This document shows positions 35,593 to 41,271 of a stretch of 64,000 bases of DNA, piece after piece. The notes under the pieces were generated by a model. The model was not told the origin of the DNA. It was given only the letters and a program-made list of their open reading frames with translations, and made no database searches. Origin of the DNA: CBFDBF01 sp050304615 (lineage in GTDB: Bacteria > Pseudomonadota > Gammaproteobacteria > Chromatiales > Chromatiaceae); contig JBNLDW010000011.1 in assembly GCA_050304615.1 (NCBI GenBank), positions 310,001 to 374,000 of the forward strand, written 5' to 3'. The position numbers and the translations under genes were made by a program. How positions within the stretch are numbered: the first letter of the stretch is position 1; the number at the start of each line of letters is the position of its first letter.

Positions 35593-36015
35593 ATGAAGAG
35601 ATCAATTATTGTAATTGCGTTAATTAATGCGTTTTTTGTAACTGGTTGCGTCACAACTGGATACTCTGGTAAAGGCGGGATGACAGCACGCTCGATAAAG
35701 CCCGAGGTATATGAGTATCATTATCAACATGGGTTCACAGGCGTTGATGCCATGGGTTGGGACCCAAACCTACAATATGCTTGGTCTAGATCTGGCGCTG
35801 CAATGACATGTGGTATCAAATTTGACAAAAATACTGTAATCAAAAATATGATAAACGAGTATGGGCATGACGAGTTTGTTCACGACATGAATGGAGTCAT
35901 GTTTCATCATTTGCAAAGCAAGAGCATTAAAGGTTTCTGCACTAACGAACGAACCGCGGAGGCGAAGAAGGTGATTACTCAGCTGGAAGCAGGTAATTTT
36001 CCAAAATTGTACTAA
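35593..36015 (+). CDS. Small predicted lipoprotein
   Basis: 140 residues from the ATG at 35593, which has a GGGAGAGGAAAG Shine-Dalgarno region. The N-terminus 'MKRSIIVIALINAFFVTGC' is a lipoprotein signal with lipobox ending in Cys-19. The mature part has 'YHYQHGFTGVDAMGWDPNLQYAWSR', two further Cys (in 'MTCGIKF' and 'GFCTNE') and no recognised domain. It lies directly after the DUF2130 3' end, in the segment bounded by the duplicated DUF2130 end, and is AT-richer than the core genes. Function unknown. Confidence 0.7.
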   Translation: MKRSIIVIALINAFFVTGCVTTGYSGKGGMTARSIKPEVYEYHYQHGFTGVDAMGWDPNLQYAWSRSGAAMTCGIKFDKNTVIKNMINEYGHDEFVHDMNGVMFHHLQSKSIKGFCTNERTAEAKKVITQLEAGNFPKLY

Positions 36016-36040
36016 CAATTGGGCCAGGGTATATTTCTCG

Positions 36041-36145
36041 GATATTTGGGGATATTTGGGGTCAGTGTAAAAACTTGATATTTGGGGTCAGTGTAAAAAC
36101 TTATATTAAAGCACGGGTTGAGTTTTTACACTGACCCTAAATATC
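36041..36145. repeat. 69-nt palindrome, copy A, preceded by two partial copies
   Basis: The full copy is 36077-36145: a left arm beginning GATATTTGGGGTCAGTGT, a 19-nt spacer containing AAAGCACGGG, and a right arm that is the reverse complement with one mismatch (25-bp arms). Immediately left are 26 nt of the left arm (36051-36076) and another 10 nt of it (36041-36050), like a stutter from repeated insertion or slippage. Confidence 0.9.
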
Positions 36146-36183
36146 AAATATATCAGAGACTTATATGATCTTGCTCGCAATGG

Positions 36184-36250
36184 TGTTTGGGGCCAGTGTA
36201 AGAACTTATATTAAAGCACGGGTTGAGTTTTTACACTGACCCCAAATATC
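36184..36250. repeat. 69-nt palindrome, copy B (degenerate left arm)
   Basis: Same spacer and right arm as copy A. The left arm reads GTTTGGGGCCAGTGTAAGAA, with several substitutions and no initial GATA. Confidence 0.85.
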
Positions 36251-36284
36251 GATGTGTCATGTCAGTCTCCTCATTATGTCAAGA

Positions 36285-36308
36285 GCAGCCAGTTTAACAA
36301 CTGGCTGC
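36285..36308. repeat. Perfect 10-bp hairpin between palindromes
   Basis: GCAGCCAGTT and AACTGGCTGC pair around a TAAC loop. Outer CTCCTC/GAGGAG bases extend the cruciform. No T-run follows, so termination is uncertain. Confidence 0.6.
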
Positions 36309-36325
36309 GAGGAGGCTGGCTAGAG

Positions 36326-36388
36326 GATTATCAGTGTAAAAACTTATATTAAAGCACGGGTTGAGTTTTTACACTGACCCTAAATATC
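36326..36388. repeat. 69-nt palindrome, copy C (left arm truncated)
   Basis: The left arm lacks its TTTGGGG part but the spacer and right arm are complete. The open frame of the toxin fragment begins directly at its right edge. Confidence 0.85.
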
Positions 36389-36389
36389 C

Positions 36390-36776
36390 GGTGAGGCGGC
36401 AGAGATAACGGCTAAAGCAAAAAAAGTTGTTAACAAACGTAAGAAGTATCTTGGTAATACTCCTGGTAAAATCTCCAGAACAGGCAGGACGGTTATAGAG
36501 AGAATGAAAGCGGAAGGAAAAGTTAAAGATCTTGGTGATGGGAATATAATAGTGAAGGGTCAAGATGGGATATGGTATTCACTAGGTGAAATGGAAATGG
36601 GGCATAAAATAGATGCAGTGAAATGGTGGAATGAGACTGGTCGATATTATGGGCCAAGGAGTAAGGAAGTGAGAGAGTGGATGCTGGATCCTAATAATTA
36701 CGAATTGGAGCATTTTTCTAGAAATAGGTCGCGTGGTGCTAAGCTTATTGAGAAATACTTAGATCCAGTGAAGTAG
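36390..36776 (+). pseudogene. Orphan C-terminal toxin domain of an Rhs/polymorphic toxin (GH-E-type HNH nuclease-like)
   Basis: An open frame of 128 codons starts directly after palindrome copy C with no start codon until the Met at 36504. The peptide opens 'GEAAEITAKAKKVVNKRKK' and ends with 'MGHKIDAVKWWNETGRYYG', 'VREWMLDPNNYELEHFSRNRS', 'GAKLIEKYLDP'. The Gly-His and Glu spacing and the 'WMxDPxNYEL...NRSxGA' pattern resemble C-terminal nuclease tips of Rhs and other polymorphic toxins (HNH/Endo VII, GH-E class, tentative). No Rhs core or export signal is present, so this is a displaced tip. The segment is AT-rich compared with the core genome. A TPR gene, the probable immunity factor, follows after 32 nt. 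Confidence 0.7.
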
Positions 36777-36808
36777 AAGCATCATTTGACAGCATGTGAG
36801 ATATTGAA

Positions 36809-37210
36809 ATGAATGAAAGCGATGTGCAGGAAGTGATTTCTAAGGCCGATATTGCTTTAGGTCTAGGAGATTATAAAAAAGCTTTAAAAATGTATCGTTT
36901 TGCACTTAGTTTATTGCCATCCCCGTTTTATGAGCATGATTTGTCAACCAGCATTTTATCGGCTATTGGTGATGTTTATTGGGTGCAAAGTGATTTTGAC
37001 AAAGCTAGAGAAGTTTTTTCAGATGTATTGTTATGTCCTGGTGCAGCAGCAAGTGAGTATATTAGATTGAGACGTGGGCAAATTTATTTTGAGTTGGGTG
37101 ATATGAAAAAGGCAAAAACTGAACTGGCATGCGCTTATATGAATGGTGGTGAGGAAGTATTTTATGATGAAGAACCAAAATACCTTGAATATATCAAGAG
37201 ATTTTTATGA
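36809..37210 (+). CDS. TPR protein, probable immunity protein for the toxin tip
   Basis: 133 residues, predicted cytoplasmic, made of about three tetratricopeptide-type helix pairs ('KADIALGLGDYKKALKMYRFALSL', 'ILSAIGDVYWVQSDFDKAREVFSDVLL', 'RGQIYFELGDMKKAKTELACAYMNGG'). It ends 'EPKYLEYIKRFL', as many Rhs-linked TPR immunity proteins do. It lies 32 nt after the toxin fragment on the same strand and shares its low GC content. Immunity function is inferred from position and fold. Confidence 0.7.
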   Translation: MNESDVQEVISKADIALGLGDYKKALKMYRFALSLLPSPFYEHDLSTSILSAIGDVYWVQSDFDKAREVFSDVLLCPGAAASEYIRLRRGQIYFELGDMKKAKTELACAYMNGGEEVFYDEEPKYLEYIKRFL

Positions 37211-37216
37211 GAAGGG

Positions 37217-37286
37217 AAAAAAGGGGACGCATTTATTTTTAGGATATAAAAGGAAAAAGCGAAAAAAGGGGACGCATTTATTTTTA
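37217..37286 (+). repeat. Two copies of the GGGGACGCATTTATTTTT motif before the transposase
   Basis: Identical 25-nt copies at 37217-37241 and 37262-37286, each with an A-run before GGGGACGCATTTATTTTT. The same motif recurs at 39300-39323 and, inverted, at 35516-35540 and 37747-37771, with weaker forms near 37865-37886 and 38224-38245. Its placement in front of a Y1 transposase suggests it is the REP-type substrate of that enzyme. Confidence 0.8.
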
Positions 37287-37304
37287 AGCTAAAAGGAGTT
37301 AGCT

Positions 37305-37637
37305 ATGCCAAGGAAGGCAAGGATATTGGTGCCAAATTGTCCGCACCATATAGTACAGAGAGGGCATAACCGCAATGCGGTGTTTTTGGGAGATCAAGAT
37401 TACCGACACTATCTTGAAAACCTGAAGGAATGGAAAAGAGAGCTGGGAATAAAGATATACGCATGGTGCTTAATGACGAACCATATACACATAATTGCTG
37501 AGCCAGGAAACGACGCTATGACATTGTCGGCAATGATGAAGCGGGTCAATGGAAGACAAGCGGCATACGTTAATAAACTGGAAGGTCGGAGTGGTGCGCT
37601 ATCGGATATTTGGGGTCAGTGTAAAAACTTATATTAA
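37305..37637 (+). pseudogene. Truncated REP-associated tyrosine transposase (RAYT, Y1/IS200-like)
   Basis: The first ~98 residues are a clear Y1_Tnp domain: 'PRKARILVPNCPHHIVQRGHNRNAVFL', then the HUH-type histidine pair in 'CLMTNHIHIIAEPG', then 'LSAMMKRVNGRQAAYVNKLEGRSG'. Family members continue with 'LWEGRYKSS' and a catalytic Tyr; here the frame runs instead into palindrome copy D at 37605 and stops at 37637. The catalytic Tyr helix is therefore missing and the gene is dead. A Shine-Dalgarno AAGGAG lies before the ATG. The upstream GGGGACGCATTTATTTTT motifs fit a RAYT-REP unit. Confidence 0.85.
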
Positions 37638-37673
37638 AGCACGGGTTGAGTTTTTACACTGACCCTAAATATC
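37605..37673. repeat. 69-nt palindrome, copy D (complete)
   Basis: Full-length copy identical in layout to copy A (25-nt arms, 19-nt spacer). Its left edge interrupts the transposase frame and its right edge abuts the second copy of the DUF2130 3' end, so it marks a recombination or insertion junction on both sides. Confidence 0.9.
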
Positions 37674-37771
37674 GCAGGATGTTACGGTAAAAAAATTGAC
37701 CCGACGCAATCCTACGATGGCGGCCAAGTTTGAGGAACTCAATGAGAAAAAATAAATGCGTCCCCTTTTTT
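37674..37771 (+). pseudogene. Second copy of the DUF2130 3' end with stop codon and repeat motif
   Basis: 98 nt matching 35443-35540 with three mismatches. It encodes the last 24 DUF2130 residues (ending 'KFEELNEKK' and TAA). Both coding differences are silent, so the copy derives from a functional allele and is not simply decayed. It is followed by TGCGTCCCC in the same place as the original. Confidence 0.9.
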
Positions 37772-37775
37772 TGTT

Positions 37776-37926
37776 CTGCAGCAGTATGGCTCTTCGGATC
37801 TGGCCTATTAGGACTGATTGGATTTTCCAGAAATGTTCGGTTTTCACATAAACGCAAAGAATGAAATAATTAATGCGTCCTCTTTTATATTCTAATAAAA
37901 ACCCCGCCTAAATGGCGGGGCTGTTT
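37776..37926 (+). pseudogene. PEP-CTERM gene 3' end, copy 1, with terminator
   Basis: About 150 nt nearly identical to 38134-38284 (differences such as CGC/CGT). The frame encodes 'AAVWLFGSGLLGLIGFSR' plus a short basic tail and a TGA, i.e. the membrane helix and arginine-rich end of a PEP-CTERM sorting signal, without the rest of the protein. The copied block includes the downstream terminator (37897-37926). Confidence 0.85.
37897..37926 (+). terminator. Terminator hairpin (copy 1)
   Basis: CCCCGCC and GGCGGGG form a 7-bp stem around TAAAT, with an A-run before and T-rich tract after. Duplicated at 38255-38284. Confidence 0.7.
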
Positions 37927-38027
37927 TAACATGTTGCTGCTCGGGATTTAGGTCAGAGTACTTGATCCTTGATATCTATCCTGTTAATCGAAAGTTATGA
38001 CCAATGATATGGTTCAGGGTCTTTTAA

Positions 38028-38222
38028 TTTGTATCTGACCCCAGTTATTACCCGACAGCTGCAGGCTCTGTCGGTAATTATTCTCCTGGAACACTCGTCG
38101 ACGGTTCCCCGTTCGCTGCGCCTGTCCCGATCCCTGCAGCAGTATGGCTCTTCGGATCTGGCCTATTAGGACTGATTGGATTTTCCAGAAATGTTCGGTT
38201 TTCACATAAACGTAAAGAATGA
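38028..38222 (+). pseudogene. 3' fragment of a PEP-CTERM protein gene (copy 2)
   Basis: 64 in-frame codons run from a TAA at 38025 to the TGA at 38220, with no start codon. The peptide includes 'AAGSVGNYSPGTLVDGSPFA' followed by the sorting signal 'PVPIPAAVWLFGSGLLGLIG' and the tail 'FSRNVRFSHKRKE'. The Pro-rich motif, TM helix and basic end define a PEP-CTERM substrate anchored or processed by an exosortase. The 5' part of the gene is missing; its left edge coincides with a GGGGTCAGATAC-type REP sequence. Confidence 0.8.
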
Positions 38223-38254
38223 AATAATTAATGCGTCCTCTTTTATATTCTAAT

Positions 38255-38284
38255 AAAAACCCCGCCTAAATGGCGGGGTTGTTT
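38255..38284. terminator. Terminator hairpin (copy 2), possibly bidirectional
   Basis: AAAAACCCCGCC-TAAAT-GGCGGGGTTGTTT. It lies between the PEP-CTERM fragment and the convergent VWA gene and could serve both strands. Confidence 0.75.
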
Positions 38285-38305
38285 CTGCATTTTGCTGCGC
38301 TGAAT

Positions 38306-39052
38306 TTATGCAGCTTTTTGTTTTTTGGCAAAGCCTATCAATCCCATAAGACCAGAACCGAATAGCCATACGGCTGCTGGTATTGGTACTGCTGGGGCAT
38401 TGATAATTTCGGTGATCTTGGCATCGGTGAAGTCTTGAGTAAAGCCAGCCGCATCTGTTCTGAGATAGTCCAGATCGAAGAACCCTAAATATCCATCAGT
38501 GGTACTATATACCGCATCATCCCAGCTTGCGTTATCACTCTCGCGGGCAATTACATTTAAAAGAAAGCTTCCATCGCTCATGATGGCTCCAACGCCTGTT
38601 TCAGTGTTAATTTCTCCAGACTGTGGTGATCCTTCATCAGTTATGAGGATAATCACCTTGGCGGCAGCACTGTTCCAACTAAATCCAGTCGTCGCTGCGA
38701 CTGCCGCGTCATAACTGTATTCGCGGTAACCATATGTCGATACACCGGTTGTCGCATTAATAACATTATTGATATCACTACTGAAGTCACTATAAATATT
38801 TCTTGAGTCAGCGGTGCCAAACGCGCTTTCATACCCGGAAACTGCATAACGGGCAGTAATCCCAGCATCAGCAATGCTCTGGCTAATAGTCGAAATTGAA
38901 TTGCTCAACCAGGCAAATTCTCCGTCCATACTTCCTGACTGATCAATAACGAAGGCTACATCAGCTACAGTAGCTGCGGATGCACTAGTGGATGCAAGCA
39001 GCAATATCGCCGCTGCAGCAGACTTCAGGGTGTTGTTCAGTGCTATTTTCAT
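38306..39052 (-). CDS. VWA domain PEP-CTERM surface protein
   Basis: 248 residues. A Sec signal peptide ('LKSAAAAILLLASTSASA') is followed by a von Willebrand A domain with a MIDAS motif 'DQSGSMD' (about residues 36-42) and 'VIILITDEGSP'. The C-terminus 'VPIPAAVWLFGSGLMGLIGF' plus 'AKKQKAA' is a PEP-CTERM sorting signal. It should be exported and handled by an exosortase (not in this window), ending up at the surface or in the extracellular matrix. An AAGGAG lies eight bases before the ATG. A probable c-di-GMP-I riboswitch sits in its 5' leader. Confidence 0.88.
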   Translation of the reverse strand: MKIALNNTLKSAAAAILLLASTSASAATVADVAFVIDQSGSMDGEFAWLSNSISTISQSIADAGITARYAVSGYESAFGTADSRNIYSDFSSDINNVINATTGVSTYGYREYSYDAAVAATTGFSWNSAAAKVIILITDEGSPQSGEINTETGVGAIMSDGSFLLNVIARESDNASWDDAVYSTTDGYLGFFDLDYLRTDAAGFTQDFTDAKITEIINAPAVPIPAAVWLFGSGLMGLIGFAKKQKAA

Positions 39053-39101
39053 ATGAGAAACTCCTTTTTAGTTCAGAAATATGCATACCAAATCTCCTTA
39101 T

Positions 39102-39195
39102 GCAGCCCGGCTGTCATCCTTGTGCTCCTATGGTTATTCCAGGAGATCCGTAGCTTTCCGAACCCATCTCACGAAGGGGGTGGCAAATCCAGAAG
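39102..39195 (-). ncRNA. Probable class I c-di-GMP (GEMM-I) riboswitch
   Basis: In the leader of the VWA-PEP-CTERM gene, the minus strand reads GGGTTCGGAAAGCTACGGAT, then a CTCCTGG/CCATAGGAG stem, then AAGGATGACAGCCGGGCTGC. This follows the GEMM-I pattern (GACGCAAAGCnnCGGG ... stem ... AnGAUnACAGCCGGGUUGCC), including the AAAGC tetraloop-receptor-like segment and the final AGCCGGG. The 5' P1 stem (CCACCCC/GATGGG) is less regular, so the call is not certain. GEMM-I switches are known upstream of PEP-CTERM and other surface genes, and this window is rich in c-di-GMP enzymes. Confidence 0.55.
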
Positions 39196-39299
39196 ATTAA
39201 TCTTTATTTTCCTAAAAATGCGCTGCCAAGCCTACCGTAAATAATATGATATAGCTATCTGTTTTCTTTATGGAAAAGCAAATGCGAGACAAGCGGAAG

Positions 39300-39323
39300 A
39301 AAAAAGGGGACGCATTTATTTTT
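39300..39323 (+). repeat. GGGGACGCATTTATTTTT motif, right-hand copy
   Basis: Same sequence as the two copies before the RAYT fragment, about 2 kb away. It marks the right limit of the repeat-rich accessory region, just before the end of yheS. Confidence 0.8.
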
Positions 39324-39368
39324 AGGACAAAAGAGATGGAGTTATCAGTCCGTCCCCCTGACGTCCGC

Positions 39369-41270
39369 TTAGGATTGAAGTGCCTCTATCTCCTCTACGG
39401 TCTGTAGCCACTCCTCTTCGACCGCGACCAGTCTGGTGTCGATATGGCGCTTCTCCTTGAGTAGCTGTTGTAGCGCTTCCTTATTCTCGTCGCTGTAGAT
39501 ATCGGGGTCTGCCAGTTGTTGTTCCAGTTCGGCCTGGCTCTTGGTCAGCTCGGCCAGCTCCTTCTCCAGTCGTGCCCCTGTCTGGCGCAGTGGGTTGAGC
39601 CGCTGACGCTGTTCCGCCTCTCTGCGTTTGCGCTCTTTGCGGGCTGCAGCGCCATGTTCTGGGGCGGCCGCCCGGTTGTTGTCACCCTCCTCTACGCTGC
39701 GGTTATCGGCCAGCCAGCGCGGGTAGTCGTCCAGATCGCCTTTAAACTCCTCTATCCCGCCAGCGTTGACCAGAAACAGTTGGTCGGTGCAGGTGCGTAG
39801 CAGGTGACGGTCATGAGAGACTACCACCATCGCCCCGCTGTACTCCTGCAACGCCTGACTTAGGCTATGTCGCATCTCCAGGTCGAGGTGGTTGGTGGGC
39901 TCATCCAGCAGCAGCAGATTGGGCCGCTGGTAGATCAGGAGCGCCAGTACCAGGCGCGCCTTCTCCCCTCCAGAGAAGGGTGCAGTCGGGCGGTCGACCG
40001 TTTCGCCAGAGAAGCCAAAGCTGCCCAGATAGTTGTGGCAGGACTGTTCGCTGGCCTTGGGGTCGAGCTGCAGCAGGTGCTCCAGCGGGGAGTGTTCGGG
40101 GTGGAGTTGATCCATCTGATGCTGGGCAAAGTAGCCAATGGCAAGATCCTGGGCGCTGTGCCGTTGGCCGCTAGTGAGGGATAGGTTATCTGCCAGAAGT
40201 TTTATCAGGGTCGATTTACCGGCCCCATTATGTCCCAGCAGCCCAATGCGATCCTCCGGCACCAGTGTAAGATTAACCCCTTGGAGGATAGTCTTGTTGT
40301 CGTATCCGGTGGCCGCATCCTCCAGCCGCAATAGCGGGCGTGGGTTTTTCTTCGGCTGCTTGAAGCTAAAGTGGAAGGGCGAGTCTACATGGGCCGGGGC
40401 GATGAGCTCCATGCGTTGCAGTGCCTTGAGCCGACTCTGGGCCTGCCGTGCCTTGGTTGCCTTGGCGCGGAAGCGTTCCACATAGCTGCGGATATGGGCG
40501 ATCTCTTGCTGCTGGCGAACAAACGATGACTGCTGATGGGCCAGACGCTCGGCGCGTATATGCTCAAAGGCGGAGTAGTTGCCAGTGTAGAGGGTGAAGT
40601 GGCCCTGCTCTATATGGGCGATGTGGGTGCTGACACCGTCCAGAAAATCGCGGTCATGGGAGATCAGTAGCAGGGTGCCGGGGTACCCCTTCAACCACTC
40701 CTCCAGCCAGATTACGGCATCCAGGTCCAGGTGGTTGGTCGGCTCATCCAGCAGTAGCAGGTCGGAGCGGCACATCAGGGCGCGGGCCAAATTCAGCCGC
40801 ATCCGCCAGCCACCGGAAAAGCTGTCGACCGGGCGCTCATCCTCTCCTGGATTGAAGCCCAGACCATGGAGCAACCGGGAGGCACGGGAGCGGGCGGTAT
40901 AGCCATCGATGTTCTCCAGCTGGCTGTGCAGCGTGGCTAGGCGCTCGCCCTGTTGGGGGTGCTCCTCTGCCTGCCGCAGCTCCTGCTCAATCTGCCGCAG
41001 CTCCTGGTCACCATCCAGTACATACTCAATAACCGGGCGGGTGTCGGAAGGGGTCTCCTGAGCAACGTGGGCGATGACCCAATCGGCTGGGCGGCGCAGC
41101 TCGCCAGCATCGGCCTGGAGCTCGTCCAGGATCAGGGCAAACAGGCTCGATTTCCCACTGCCGTTGGCACCGGTCACCCCGACCCGCTGTCCCGGATGGA
41201 TGGTAAAGGTGGCATCTGCAAACAGGAGCCGAGGCCCGCGCCGCAGGCCGAGTTGGTCTAAGCGGAGCAT
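39369..41270 (-). CDS. yheS: ABC-F family ATPase YheS
   Basis: 633 residues with two ABC cassettes joined by a charged linker and ending in a coiled coil, the layout of ribosome-acting ABC-F proteins. Walker A: 'GANGSGKSS' and 'GHNGAGKST'. Signatures: 'SFSGGWRMRLNLARAL' and 'PFSGGEKARLVLALL'. Walker B: 'LLLLDEPTNHLDL' twice. There are no TM segments. The linker motif ('YVERFRAKATKARQAQSRLKAL') and C-terminal extension fit YheS. Such proteins ease translation of difficult nascent chains. Its ATG follows the stop of the transporter-STAS gene by one base, so it is cotranscribed with that gene. Confidence 0.93.
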   Translation of the reverse strand: MLRLDQLGLRRGPRLLFADATFTIHPGQRVGVTGANGSGKSSLFALILDELQADAGELRRPADWVIAHVAQETPSDTRPVIEYVLDGDQELRQIEQELRQAEEHPQQGERLATLHSQLENIDGYTARSRASRLLHGLGFNPGEDERPVDSFSGGWRMRLNLARALMCRSDLLLLDEPTNHLDLDAVIWLEEWLKGYPGTLLLISHDRDFLDGVSTHIAHIEQGHFTLYTGNYSAFEHIRAERLAHQQSSFVRQQQEIAHIRSYVERFRAKATKARQAQSRLKALQRMELIAPAHVDSPFHFSFKQPKKNPRPLLRLEDAATGYDNKTILQGVNLTLVPEDRIGLLGHNGAGKSTLIKLLADNLSLTSGQRHSAQDLAIGYFAQHQMDQLHPEHSPLEHLLQLDPKASEQSCHNYLGSFGFSGETVDRPTAPFSGGEKARLVLALLIYQRPNLLLLDEPTNHLDLEMRHSLSQALQEYSGAMVVVSHDRHLLRTCTDQLFLVNAGGIEEFKGDLDDYPRWLADNRSVEEGDNNRAAAPEHGAAARKERKRREAEQRQRLNPLRQTGARLEKELAELTKSQAELEQQLADPDIYSDENKEALQQLLKEKRHIDTRLVAVEEEWLQTVEEIEALQS

Positions 41271-41271
41271 G

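Larger units (their letters stand above)
36016..36389. other. Repeat-filled intergenic block
   Basis: No gene. It holds two truncated and one complete copy of the 69-nt palindrome (36041-36145), a degenerate copy (36184-36250), an unrelated hairpin (36285-36308) and a 5'-truncated copy (36326-36388), each listed separately. Confidence 0.8.
37638..38305. other. Gene-end graveyard: no intact gene
   Basis: It contains the right half of palindrome D, the second DUF2130 3' end, two copies of a PEP-CTERM gene 3' end with terminators, and a GGGGTCAGATACAAATT-type REP motif (minus strand, 38021-38042). Each part is listed separately or in the neighbouring entries. Confidence 0.8.
39053..39368. other. 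Intergenic region between PEP-CTERM gene and yheS
   Basis: Apart from the riboswitch candidate and one GGGGACGCATTTATTTTT motif it holds no recognisable gene. A 63-codon plus-strand frame from 39053 is antisense to the leader RNA and is considered spurious. Confidence 0.5.

Noticed and set aside
36041..36388. CRISPR array
   Set aside because: Repeat copies are palindromic, irregularly spaced and unequal in length, with no unique spacers of constant size and no cas genes.
36077..37673. 69-nt palindromes as integron attC sites around cassette genes
   Set aside because: Length and palindromy fit and one GTTGAGT is present, but the matching RYYYAAC box and unpaired extrahelical bases are missing, arms are nearly perfect, and no integrase is nearby.
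39053..39244. 63-codon plus-strand frame as a gene
   Set aside because: It is antisense to the leader with the riboswitch candidate; no ribosome-binding site or homology.
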